DNA of 64,000 nt, taken from positions 3,211 to 67,210 of the forward strand of contig CAZNLT010000007.1 in assembly GCA_964573705.1 (NCBI GenBank). Direction: 5' to 3'. Source of the DNA: JAABSQ01 sp964573705 (GTDB lineage: Bacteria; Desulfobacterota; Desulfobacteria; Desulfobacterales; Desulfococcaceae). The stretch's first letter is position 1, and each line of letters opens with the position of its first letter. Below the pieces are notes generated by a model. The model had not been told where the DNA came from, searched no databases, and saw only the letters and a list, made by a program, of their open reading frames with translations. This document shows positions 7,888 through 16,414 of this stretch, piece by piece. Position numbers and translations under genes: made by a program.

Positions 7888-9615
7888 TCAGGAAAGGAGA
7901 AAAAGATGGACAAACCGCGGGTCCAGGTCTTTTACCGCCACGGGTCCATATTCTTCTTCGATTTCCCTGAAAAGCGCCTCCAGAATATCCTGAAACCGGT
8001 CGGCGAGCCGGGTATCCGGAAGCCGCGTCACCCGCGACAACCAGTGTAAAAAGTCGGTTTTTTCGGAATCCTTGATGACTCGGGAATCCGCACGGCCGGT
8101 CCAGATATCTTCATACCATCGCTTGAATTCGGCGGGTGGGATCGGCGCGAGGGCTTCCGAAAGTCCAAGCCGATTCCGGACCCAGAGGGTCAGCAGAACA
8201 TTTTCCCAGGTCATATGCTTTCCGGGAATCGGATCGATCGGTATGCCTACCAGAGACAACAGACCATCCATTGCCTGAACATCGGCCAGGACCTGCTCGG
8301 TGGAACGGATTTCATCGACCGAATCAAATTCCCGGTACAGCTGATCGCCGGTTCGGTAATTGTCGAAATAGAGCGGCCGTTTGATCAACAGCCCGCCCAG
8401 GACCCCAAGCCACGTCTCCCCCCAAAAACCGAGCGGCAGACGCTGCTCTTCGAACCAGCTTTCCTTGCGCCACTGCTCAGCCCGCCGCTTCAGGTACACC
8501 GCCCGGCCGTACCCCGCTCGAAAGATGCGATCCAGGGGAAATCGACGGATGATGCCCGCCGCCTCGGCCGGTCTCGATTCAGATCCTGAAGGCACCATAG
8601 ACGCCAGGCCGATGCCGATGTATCCGCAAACCTTGACCACGATCTCCCGAAGCGCTTCCCGTTCTCGAACCCGACGTCGGTCGGCGGCGATCACCTGATT
8701 GCACAACCCGGCGAATTCCGATTGAAGTCCTTCCAGATCGCCGGCCTGATCCAGGTGTTCCAGGGCCCGGGAAAACAGGGTGTCCCGGTCCACCATTTCG
8801 GCCGCATACAAGGATATTGGAAATCCGAGCGTCGATTCGCCGCGGGCCAAAGATCGCTTTCCAAAGGGATGCTCCAGGGTCGAGGAATTCAATGGTTGAT
8901 AGATGCCGATCGCCTCCTCGAACGGAAGAAACCCTTTTTCAGCCTGCCGCACGTTTCGAAGCCGAAGGGCATCCTCTTCCACCTCGGCCGGGATCATCTC
9001 CCGTGATTCCAGAAGCATCTCCTGAAATCGAATGTGGTCGCAGGCGGACAGGCGTTTTAAAAACGCCCCCAGAAAGTCATCCCGGGCTTCTTTCAGCCCG
9101 GTCTCCGACTCGGATAAAAAGGTACGGTCGGACAGGCGCAGATAAAAAAAATCATCGTCGGTGAAAAAGCCGTCCCCCAATTCCGACGGATCCTGGTCGT
9201 GTTCTCGAATCGCCAGATCGACGTTTTTGAACAGATAGTATTCGAACAACTCGCTGTTCTCTTCAGCGGCCCACCGGACCAGCCGATCGGGGTCGGCCGT
9301 CAACAGGCGCTGAAGCCAACGGGTCAGCGCGGGCAGATCGATTCTGTCCCCGTCCCAGATTTCCGCATCCAGGATGAATTCCCACTGGCGAAGGGAGGCC
9401 AGCGACAGAAGCTCCCCGGCATCCTCGACGCCGATATCGTGAAGGAAAAAATAGAAATCCTCCTCCGGGAATGAATGGACCAGGGCCGCCGGATGCGGTT
9501 CCGAATAAATCCGCTCCATCGCCTGTTCCGGCGGCAGCGACAGAAGCTCCCGCCGTTTCTCGGTCAAGGCCCGAACTCGAATCAGGGCCTGTTCATGTAC
9601 CGTACTTTCGCTCAT
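7888..9615 (-). CDS. Large conserved cytoplasmic protein, unknown function (DUF6178-like)
   Basis: A 575-residue soluble protein without signal peptide or membrane segment. It is rich in Leu, Arg and acidic residues and looks all-helical. It resembles proteins grouped as DUF6178 in sulfate-reducing bacteria, a recollection I cannot verify here. Recognisable local features are a repeated HDIGVEDAGELL / AREHDQDPSELG style of acidic helices and a central LASMVPSGSESRPAEAAGII segment, but no catalytic motif. It is well separated from its neighbours (62 bp to FmdB, 31 bp to the transporter gene). No function should be assigned. Confidence 0.7.
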   Translation of the reverse strand: MSESTVHEQALIRVRALTEKRRELLSLPPEQAMERIYSEPHPAALVHSFPEEDFYFFLHDIGVEDAGELLSLASLRQWEFILDAEIWDGDRIDLPALTRWLQRLLTADPDRLVRWAAEENSELFEYYLFKNVDLAIREHDQDPSELGDGFFTDDDFFYLRLSDRTFLSESETGLKEARDDFLGAFLKRLSACDHIRFQEMLLESREMIPAEVEEDALRLRNVRQAEKGFLPFEEAIGIYQPLNSSTLEHPFGKRSLARGESTLGFPISLYAAEMVDRDTLFSRALEHLDQAGDLEGLQSEFAGLCNQVIAADRRRVREREALREIVVKVCGYIGIGLASMVPSGSESRPAEAAGIIRRFPLDRIFRAGYGRAVYLKRRAEQWRKESWFEEQRLPLGFWGETWLGVLGGLLIKRPLYFDNYRTGDQLYREFDSVDEIRSTEQVLADVQAMDGLLSLVGIPIDPIPGKHMTWENVLLTLWVRNRLGLSEALAPIPPAEFKRWYEDIWTGRADSRVIKDSEKTDFLHWLSRVTRLPDTRLADRFQDILEALFREIEEEYGPVAVKDLDPRFVHLFLLS

Positions 9616-9646
9616 CGTAAGATGGTATACATCGGGCGAAATCTTG

Positions 9647-10894
9647 TCAATGCGGGGCCGGCGCCTTCACCGGCGGCCGGGCGAACTTAAGCAGCAACAG
9701 CATTCCGGGCGCCGCGATCAGGGTGCAGAAATAAAAAAAAATCTCCCACCCCAGGACCTTGGCCATGAACCCGGTGGGGGCCGAGGCCAACACCCGGGGA
9801 ATCCCCATCAGACTGCTGAGCAGGGCATACTGAGTGGCGGTAAACCGCTTATCGGTGATGCTGGCCATGAAGGCGGCATAGGCGGCGGTGCCCATGCCGC
9901 CGCTCAGGTTTTCAAAGGCGATGACCCCGCACAGGGCCGGCACGCTGTAGCCGATCCGGGCCAGAAACGCAAACCCCATCGTGGAGACCATTTGAAGGAA
10001 ACCGAATATCCACAGGGAGCGGTAAATCCCCAGCCGGAACATCATGACCCCGCCCGCCAGCCCGCCGGCGATGGTCGCCCAGAAGCCGAAGAGCTTGACC
10101 ACCGTGCCGATTTCGGTCTTGGTAAACCCGATGTCCAGATAAAACGGCGTGGTCATGGCCATGGCCATGGTATCCCCGATTTTATAGAAAAGAATGAAGG
10201 CCAGTATCCAGACCGCGCTTTTCCGGCTGAAATACTCGAGCAGCGGGTCGATCACGGCGGATCGGATGGACCGGGGCCGCGCCTCGGTGACGACCGGCTC
10301 CCGGGTCAACAGGGTGGTGAGGATGCCGGGGAGCATGCAGGCGGCCATAATCAGGTAGACCATCTGAAAGGACATGAAATCGGCCATGATCATGCCCCCG
10401 CCCGATGCCAGCAGCATGCCCACCCGGTACCCGTTGATGTACAGGGATGAACCCAGCCCCAGCTCCTCGTCCGTGAGATCTTCCCGGCGATAGGCATCCA
10501 CCACGATGTCCTGGGTGGCGCTGAAGAAGGTGACCAGGAAAGCGGCCAGGGCCAGCAGCCAGGGATAGCTTGCCGGATCACTCAGCCCCAGACCGGCGAT
10601 GGCCAGCGCCAGGCAGACCTGGGCCCCCAGCATCCAGCCCCGCCGCCTGCCCAGAAACGGCAGGGTATACCGGTCCAGAACAGGGGCCCAGAGGAATTTG
10701 ACGGTATAGGGCAGCCCAACCAGGGCCATCAGCCCGATCACCGTGAGGTCCACCCCCTCTTCCTTCATCCAGGCCTGAAGAACGGTAATGGTCAACAGCA
10801 GCGGCATGCCGCAGGAAAACCCCATGACAAAGGCCACCAGCATTCGGGGGCTGAAGATGAGCTGAAGCATACCTTTTTTTTGAGGTGGGTTCAT
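9647..10894 (-). CDS. Major facilitator transporter, AmpG-like
   Basis: A 415-residue integral membrane protein with about 12 hydrophobic helices. The N-terminal half has the motifs of AmpG and acetyl-CoA transporter-like MFS members: GLPYTVKFLWAPVLDRY in the first loop, GRRRGWMLGAQ in the 2-3 loop, and SATQDIVVDAYRRE in helix 4-5. AmpG imports anhydromuropeptides for cell-wall recycling. Relatives in other bacteria carry other substrates, so AmpG function is likely but not proven. The gene lies just after the pckA terminator and must have its own promoter. The start codon ATG at 10894 lacks a clear ribosome-binding site. Confidence 0.83.
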   Translation of the reverse strand: MNPPQKKGMLQLIFSPRMLVAFVMGFSCGMPLLLTITVLQAWMKEEGVDLTVIGLMALVGLPYTVKFLWAPVLDRYTLPFLGRRRGWMLGAQVCLALAIAGLGLSDPASYPWLLALAAFLVTFFSATQDIVVDAYRREDLTDEELGLGSSLYINGYRVGMLLASGGGMIMADFMSFQMVYLIMAACMLPGILTTLLTREPVVTEARPRSIRSAVIDPLLEYFSRKSAVWILAFILFYKIGDTMAMAMTTPFYLDIGFTKTEIGTVVKLFGFWATIAGGLAGGVMMFRLGIYRSLWIFGFLQMVSTMGFAFLARIGYSVPALCGVIAFENLSGGMGTAAYAAFMASITDKRFTATQYALLSSLMGIPRVLASAPTGFMAKVLGWEIFFYFCTLIAAPGMLLLLKFARPPVKAPAPH

Positions 10895-10916
10895 GGTCGC
10901 TCGGCTCTCTAAGAAG

Positions 10917-10939
10917 AAACCGGGCCGAACGCCCGGTTT
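10917..10939 (-). terminator. Intrinsic terminator after pckA
   Basis: A perfect 9-bp stem (AAACCGGGC / GCCCGGTTT) with a 5-nt loop, followed on the minus strand by TTTCTTCTT. It lies 25 bp beyond the pckA stop and before the transporter start. Confidence 0.85.
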
Positions 10940-10964
10940 TCATCCAAATCGGTTTTCAGAAATA

Positions 10965-12614
10965 TCAGTTCTCGGGGGTGGGGCATTGTCGCTTCACATC
11001 CGGATCGATGTTCTTGTTGCCGTATGCCTTTTCAAAGTGAGTCTTGAATTCTCTGGCCAGCTTATCCGCCCGCTTCCGGTAGGCATCCTTATCGGGCCAG
11101 GTGTGTTCCGGATCCAGGATATCGGAAGGCACGCCCGGACACCGCAGCGGAACGGACAGGTGAAAACGGTGGTCTTCATGGAATTCCACATCCGCCAATT
11201 CACCGTTCAAAGCGGCATTGAGCAGGGTTCGGGTCAGGGTGATCTCCATCCGATCGCCGATTCCGAAGGGGCCGCCGCTCCAGCCGGTGTTGACCAGAAA
11301 GACTTTGGTGGCGTGTTCCCGCAATTTTTTCCCCAGGAGGTCGGAATAGAGGTGCGGCAGGCAGGGCATGAAGGGCTGGCCGAAAAACCGGGAAAAGGTA
11401 CTCACCGGGTCGACGATGCCGGTCTCGGTGCCGGCCAGCTTGCTGGTATACCCTATGAGAAACCAGAACATGGCCTGGGAAGGCTTAAGCCGGGCCACCG
11501 GGGGAAGCACGCCGTTGGCGTCCGCCGTCAGAAAAACGATGGTCTTGGGATGATTCCCGGTGGAGGACGGCTTGAAATTGGTCAGGTAAGTCAAAGGATA
11601 AGAGCCCCGACTGTTGGGGGTCAACCGGTCGTCGAAGAGATCGAACCTGCCGTCGGGATACATCAGCGCGTTTTCAACGATGGCGCCGTGTTTTTCCCAG
11701 TCGTCCTCGTGAAAGACCGCCTTATGGATTTCCGGTTCTTTGGCGGGATCAAGGTCGATCAGCTTGGCGTAACACCCGTTTTCGAAATTGGCGATGCCGT
11801 CTGCGCTCCACCCGTGTTCGTCATCCCCCAACAAAGCCCGGTCGGCAACAGCGGAAAGGGTGGTCTTGCCGGTTCCGGACAACCCGAGAAAAAGGCTCGT
11901 CTCTCCTTTGGCGTTTTCATTGGCCGAACAGTGGATGGGCAGAATATTCTCCAGCGGCAGATAATAGTTCATGACGGTGAAGATCAGTTTTTTGACACTG
12001 CCGCCATAGGCCGACCCGTAAACCAGCCCCACCCGTTTGTCGAAATCCATAACGATGGCGATGTCGGAGGTGCGCCCGTTCGGCAATTGACGAAGCCGGC
12101 CTTCGTAGCGCTTTGAATCGACGTTGTCATAAGGAAGTACCAGCAGGGTAAATTCCCGACCGGCAAAAAGGGATCGGTGGATGTCCTCGGGAACGGGCCG
12201 GAACATGTTCATGGTAAACAGGGCGGTCAGGGCCCGGTCGGTGACCATTCGAACCGGCAGGGCATAGGCGGTGTCGGCGCCCACCACCCGGTCGGTCACA
12301 TAGAGGTGCTTTTTGTCTTTAAGGACTTGAAGGGCGTCTTGCCAGAGCATCTCGAAGGTATTCGAATCCACCGGCAGATTGTTGGGGGAATCCCAGTCGA
12401 TGTTGCCCTCGATATTCGGATCTTTTACCGTCAGTGTATCCTGAGGAGCGCGGCCGGTGGATTCGGGGGGGGTCCAGGTCGCCAAACACCCGTTGGCCGC
12501 CACCAGAGCCTCTTTTCGCGCCACCACATCCCGGATGGTCTCCTCTCGGGTTCGATTCTTTTGGATCCGACCGTGGTTTGCCAATACCCCGTCGAGTTCA
12601 GCTCTAAACTCCAT
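10965..12614 (-). CDS. pckA: Phosphoenolpyruvate carboxykinase (ATP)
   Basis: A 549-residue ATP-type PEP carboxykinase, converting oxaloacetate and ATP to PEP, CO2 and ADP: the entry to gluconeogenesis, or the reverse reaction in anaerobes that conserve ATP. Family signatures are complete: the kinase-1a P-loop GLSGTGKTTLSA, the metal site LLGDDEHGW, the PEPCK signature NFENGCYAKLIDL, and the RGSYPLTY and GWSGGPFG stretches. Length is normal for the enzyme. A strong intrinsic terminator follows the gene, and rdgB lies 71 bp upstream on the same strand. The start ATG at 12614 has no obvious strong ribosome-binding site but gives the right N-terminal length. Confidence 0.97.
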   Translation of the reverse strand: MEFRAELDGVLANHGRIQKNRTREETIRDVVARKEALVAANGCLATWTPPESTGRAPQDTLTVKDPNIEGNIDWDSPNNLPVDSNTFEMLWQDALQVLKDKKHLYVTDRVVGADTAYALPVRMVTDRALTALFTMNMFRPVPEDIHRSLFAGREFTLLVLPYDNVDSKRYEGRLRQLPNGRTSDIAIVMDFDKRVGLVYGSAYGGSVKKLIFTVMNYYLPLENILPIHCSANENAKGETSLFLGLSGTGKTTLSAVADRALLGDDEHGWSADGIANFENGCYAKLIDLDPAKEPEIHKAVFHEDDWEKHGAIVENALMYPDGRFDLFDDRLTPNSRGSYPLTYLTNFKPSSTGNHPKTIVFLTADANGVLPPVARLKPSQAMFWFLIGYTSKLAGTETGIVDPVSTFSRFFGQPFMPCLPHLYSDLLGKKLREHATKVFLVNTGWSGGPFGIGDRMEITLTRTLLNAALNGELADVEFHEDHRFHLSVPLRCPGVPSDILDPEHTWPDKDAYRKRADKLAREFKTHFEKAYGNKNIDPDVKRQCPTPEN

Positions 12615-12685
12615 TCCGTCATTCCCCTCTCTCTGGTTTATTGCCTATAGGTAATCGATAAATCGAAAGTACGGGGAAAGCGGAA

Positions 12686-13357
12686 TCAGTCACCCTTTTC
12701 GCACCCGTCCTGTCGGCAGTTGAATTTTTCGAAAATCGGCATCTCTCGACCGATCCAGATGAGCACCTTGTCGAACTCCCCCCGGAGTTCCGACAGGGCT
12801 TTTCCCCGATGGCTGACGCTGTTTTTTTCCGCCAGGGACATCTGGGCGAAGGTTTTGCCCAGGGGCGGATAATCAAACACCGGGTCATACCCGAACCCGT
12901 TGTCCCCGGCCGGTTCCCGAGCGATCTCCCCTTCACAGCGGCCCTCATAGGTCAAGGCGGCGCCGGTGGGCGCGGCCACCGAAATGACGCACTCAAAGGC
13001 GGCCCGGCGGTTCGACTGGTCCGCCATCTCTTTTAGAAGTTTCCTGTTTCGATCCGCATCCGTGGCATGGTCTCCGGCATATCTTGCCGAATGGACCCCC
13101 GGGGCCCCGCTCAGAGCTTCCACCGTCAACCCCGAATCATCGGCCAGGGCCGGAAACCCCAGCACCTTGGCGGCAAAGCTCGCTTTTTTATAGGCATTGT
13201 CGTCAAAGGTTTCGCCGTCTTCTTCCACTTCGGGAATGGGGCCGAAATCGTCCAGATTTTTGATCTCCACCGGAAACGCCTTCAGCAATTCCCGAATTTC
13301 CAAGGTTTTTCCCTGGTTTCGGGTCGCAATCACCAGAATATGGGGTCCTTTTTCCAT
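12686..13357 (-). CDS. rdgB: XTP/dITP diphosphatase (RdgB/HAM1)
   Basis: A 223-residue house-cleaning nucleotide pyrophosphatase that hydrolyses dITP, XTP and ITP to monophosphates and keeps deaminated purines out of DNA and RNA. It has the diagnostic N-terminus IATRNQGK, the metal and nucleotide motif FDDNAYKKASFAA, ADDSGLTVEAL, APGVHSARYAG, and the C-terminal FGYDPVF and SHRGKAL. About 20 residues at the C-terminus (NCRQDGCEKGD end) are beyond the usual core. It lies upstream of pckA on the same strand. Confidence 0.96.
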   Translation of the reverse strand: MEKGPHILVIATRNQGKTLEIRELLKAFPVEIKNLDDFGPIPEVEEDGETFDDNAYKKASFAAKVLGFPALADDSGLTVEALSGAPGVHSARYAGDHATDADRNRKLLKEMADQSNRRAAFECVISVAAPTGAALTYEGRCEGEIAREPAGDNGFGYDPVFDYPPLGKTFAQMSLAEKNSVSHRGKALSELRGEFDKVLIWIGREMPIFEKFNCRQDGCEKGD

Positions 13358-13603
13358 TATTACCTCAAAATTCTTGTAAAGCCGATATTGAAATCATCTC
13401 ATTCGAGAGTCCTTGAGACCCGCGCAATGGTGACAAAAAGCTATAGATCAAGGACTTATCGTTGTAAAGGGTTTAAACCGCCCGCTTCCTGAAAATTTCT
13501 TTACACAAAACAGGGATTCGGCTAAAAGTACCGATTCACAAGTATGCAGCCGACAGATAATGCATTTTTTCATTTCAACATTGTTTCAAAGTGGAAGGAA
13601 CCC

Positions 13604-15469
13604 ATGACGCACAAACTAGTGACCGAGAGTCCGGGAGAAAAGATGATGCTCCTGGGCAATGAGGCCATCGCCCGGGGGGCGGTCGAGGCCGGAGTGGCTT
13701 TTGCCAGCACCTATCCGGGAACCCCCTCTTCGGAAATATCCCTCAACCTTTTCCAGATATCCAAACAGACCGGCCTCTATTTCGAATACAGCACCAATGA
13801 AAAGGTGGCCCTGGAGGTCTCGGCCGCGGCCGCCAATGCAGGAGTGCGGGCCATGTGCATGATGAAGCATGTGGGGGTCAACGTAGCGGCGGACGTTCTC
13901 ATGACCCTGGCCTACATCGGGGTCAAAGGGGGGTTGGTCATCCTGACCGCCGATGATCCGTTCATGTTTTCGAGCCAGAACGAACAGGACAACCGCTACT
14001 ATGCCAAACTCTCGGGGCTGCCCATGCTGGAGCCCTCCTCCGTGGCCGAGGCCAAGGAGATGGTGCCCCGGGCCTTCGATCTCTCCGAAAAACTCGGGGA
14101 GCCGGTGCTGCTGCGGACCACCACCCGAATCAACCACTCCACCGGCATCGTCTCCCTCGGGGAGGTTCAAACACCGAAGACCCGGGGGGATTTCACCAAA
14201 GACCCCTTCAACTATGTCTGCGTGCCGGCGGTGTCCCGAAAGCTGCATGTTCGGTTGCTGGAAAATATGGACCGGGCCGAAGAATCGGCCGCCGCCTCCG
14301 AATTCAACTTCGTCGAGGGCGACGGGGCCTGGGGCATTCTCTGCAACGGAGTAAGCTACGGATATGTCACCGATGCGGTTCAAGACCTCGGCATCGGGGA
14401 CCGCACCCGGGTGCTTCGGCTCGGCTTCTCCCATCCCATGCCCGGTTCTCTGATCAAGGGTTTTCTCAAAGCCTGCGACAAGGTCCTGGTGGTGGAAGAA
14501 GGAGAACCTTACATGGAAGAGGCGGTCAAGGCCTTCGCCCAGGAGGCGGGGCTGACCCTGCCTGTTCGGGGCAAAGACAAAGACCTCTTCTCCCGTCTCT
14601 ATGAATTCGACCCGGCCCTGGTCCGGGGCGCGATGGCCCGGTTCTTTGAAGTGCCCTACTCCCCGCCGGTCACCCCGGATCTGTCGGACCTGCCGGAACT
14701 TCCCCAGCGCCCCCCCAATCTATGCGCCGGCTGTTCTCACCGGGCCACCTATTATGCGGTGAAAAAGGCGGCCGAGGGGTCCGATACCATTTATCCGTCC
14801 GACATCGGGTGCTATACTTTGGGATTTCTGCCGCCCCTGTCCATGGCCGATTTCGTGGTCTGCATGGGGGCCTCGGTGGGCGCCGCCTGCGGTTTTTCCA
14901 AGGTAACCGATAAGAAAGTGGTGGCCTTCATCGGCGATTCCACCTTCTTTCACTCCGGCATGGCCGGGCTGGTCAACGCCGTTTTCAACAACCACAATTT
15001 CACCCTGGTGATCCTCGACAACAGCACCACCGCCATGACCGGCCACCAGCCCCACCCCGGGGTCGACATGACCGACCTGAACCTGGACGGCTACGGCCGG
15101 GTCTCCATTGAAGCGGTGGTTCGGGCCATCGGGGTCCCTCATGTAACGGTGATCAAACCCTTCAAGGTGAAAAAGTCGATCGAAGCGGTGCGGGAGGCCC
15201 TCGAATTCAACGGGGTGTCGGTGATCATCTCCCGGGAGGAATGCACCCTCTACGCCAAAAGCCTCAACCGGCTTACATCCAGGGCTTTTTATGTGTCGGA
15301 CAAGTGCCGGCATGATCGGGAATGTCTGGATGATCTCGGCTGCCCGGCCTTCTACCTGCGAAACGACCAGGTCATGATCGACCCGGATCTTTGCGTGGGG
15401 TGCACGGTCTGCGCCCAGCTCTGCCCGGAAAACGCGATTCTGCCGCTGAAAGCATCGCCCTCAGTGTGA
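13604..15469 (+). CDS. iorA: Indolepyruvate:ferredoxin oxidoreductase, alpha subunit
   Basis: A 621-residue thiamine-diphosphate enzyme subunit that oxidatively decarboxylates aryl pyruvates from aromatic amino-acid transamination to aryl-acetyl-CoA, reducing ferredoxin. The N-terminal pyrimidine-binding domain starts MMLLGNEAIARGAVEAGVAF. The C-terminal TPP domain has the GDS...N signature (AFIGDSTFFHSG, then LDNSTTAMTGHQPHPG). Cysteines in NLCAGCSHRATYY and a ferredoxin-like tail (CVGCTVCAQLCPENAI plus CRHDRECLDDLGCP) bind 4Fe-4S clusters. I chose the ATG at 13604 because GTGGAAGGAA precedes it; an upstream in-frame start adds a non-conserved tail. iorB follows 29 bp downstream. In such organisms this serves amino-acid fermentation or aryl-acid catabolism and synthesis. 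Confidence 0.95.
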   Translation: MTHKLVTESPGEKMMLLGNEAIARGAVEAGVAFASTYPGTPSSEISLNLFQISKQTGLYFEYSTNEKVALEVSAAAANAGVRAMCMMKHVGVNVAADVLMTLAYIGVKGGLVILTADDPFMFSSQNEQDNRYYAKLSGLPMLEPSSVAEAKEMVPRAFDLSEKLGEPVLLRTTTRINHSTGIVSLGEVQTPKTRGDFTKDPFNYVCVPAVSRKLHVRLLENMDRAEESAAASEFNFVEGDGAWGILCNGVSYGYVTDAVQDLGIGDRTRVLRLGFSHPMPGSLIKGFLKACDKVLVVEEGEPYMEEAVKAFAQEAGLTLPVRGKDKDLFSRLYEFDPALVRGAMARFFEVPYSPPVTPDLSDLPELPQRPPNLCAGCSHRATYYAVKKAAEGSDTIYPSDIGCYTLGFLPPLSMADFVVCMGASVGAACGFSKVTDKKVVAFIGDSTFFHSGMAGLVNAVFNNHNFTLVILDNSTTAMTGHQPHPGVDMTDLNLDGYGRVSIEAVVRAIGVPHVTVIKPFKVKKSIEAVREALEFNGVSVIISREECTLYAKSLNRLTSRAFYVSDKCRHDRECLDDLGCPAFYLRNDQVMIDPDLCVGCTVCAQLCPENAILPLKASPSV

Positions 15470-15498
15470 ACTGCTAACGAGTATATAAGGATGGATTC

Positions 15499-16104
15499 AT
15501 GAACCAGAATCAGGCAACCCGACTCATTATCGTGGCGGTGGGGGGGCAGGGCAACCTGCTGGCCTCCCGAGTGATCAGCGAGGCGGCCCTGGCCTCGAAT
15601 GTCCCGGTCCGAATGAGCGAAATTCACGGCATGGCCCAGCGGGGCGGGGTGGTGGAGTCGGCCATCGTCTTCGGCGACGCCGAAAGCTCCATCATCTCCG
15701 ACGGCGAGGCCGACATCCTGGTGGGCTTCGAGCCCCTGGAAACCCTTCGCGCCCTCAACAAGTGCAACCCGCAGACCCTGGTGATCACCAACCTGTCGCC
15801 CCTGTCCCCGGCGACCGTATCCGCCGGAAAAAGCATCTACCCCGGCCTCAAAGAGATTCAGAAGTTGATTCAGGAAAAGACCGCCAAACTCATCGCCTTT
15901 GATGCGGCGGCCCTGGCCAAGGAGGCCGGCAGCGTGCTCTCGGTCAACATGGTCCTGGTCGGGGCCATGATCCGGACCGGCGTGCTGCCCCTGACCGCCG
16001 AATCGGTCAAGGAGATCATCCGGACCAAAACCAAGGAACGGTTTGTGGAGGTCAACCTGGCCGCATTCGACCTCGGGTTTTCCAAAGCAGATGCATTGAG
16101 CTGA
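15499..16104 (+). CDS. iorB: Indolepyruvate:ferredoxin oxidoreductase, beta subunit
   Basis: A 201-residue gamma/beta-type subunit of 2-oxoacid:ferredoxin oxidoreductases, partner of IorA. It has the typical start IIVAVGGQGNLLASRVI and the SEIHGMAQRGGVVES motif of the domain, followed by the DILVGFEPLETLRAL stretch. The start is the ATG at 15499 with AAGGATGG upstream. It completes a two-gene iorAB operon that ends at the 16116-16147 hairpin. Confidence 0.95.
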   Translation: MNQNQATRLIIVAVGGQGNLLASRVISEAALASNVPVRMSEIHGMAQRGGVVESAIVFGDAESSIISDGEADILVGFEPLETLRALNKCNPQTLVITNLSPLSPATVSAGKSIYPGLKEIQKLIQEKTAKLIAFDAAALAKEAGSVLSVNMVLVGAMIRTGVLPLTAESVKEIIRTKTKERFVEVNLAAFDLGFSKADALS

Positions 16105-16115
16105 CGCGATTTTTC

Positions 16116-16147
16116 CCCCCGATGCAGGCGATTGCCTGCATCGGGGG
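16116..16147 (+). terminator. Strong hairpin after iorB, probable terminator
   Basis: A perfect 14-bp GC-rich stem (16116-16129 with 16134-16147) with a GATT loop, 11 bp after the iorB stop. The following T-run is short and delayed (CACATCGCTTTT), so termination strength is uncertain. Confidence 0.65.
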
Positions 16148-16242
16148 CACATCGCTTTTCAGTACCCGCCCCTTGCGGGCCGTCCAAACGCCTTTTTCTT
16201 CCGGCTTTTCACCCGGGATTTTTCAGGTCCCTGTTTATTTTT

Positions 16243-16271
16243 TTGACATCCTCCGCCTTTCCCTTTATCAT
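16243..16271 (+). promoter_or_regulatory. Sigma-70 promoter for the 16415 gene
   Basis: TTGACA at 16243-16248 and TATCAT at 16266-16271 with an exact 17-bp spacer. Predicted transcription start is about 16278, giving a ~135-nt leader before the ATG at 16415. Confidence 0.65.
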
Positions 16272-16414
16272 AAGATAAATTATTCCCCTTTTTTGACCAT
16301 CCGTGCTCCCGCCGGTCCGCTTTCCAGCCGTTGCGCCGAAGGCTTTCGGTCGGAATCGGAAGCAGGTTTTTGACCTGAAGAAACAGCGGCAGGGCCATTT
16401 AAGGAAGTTCCGCC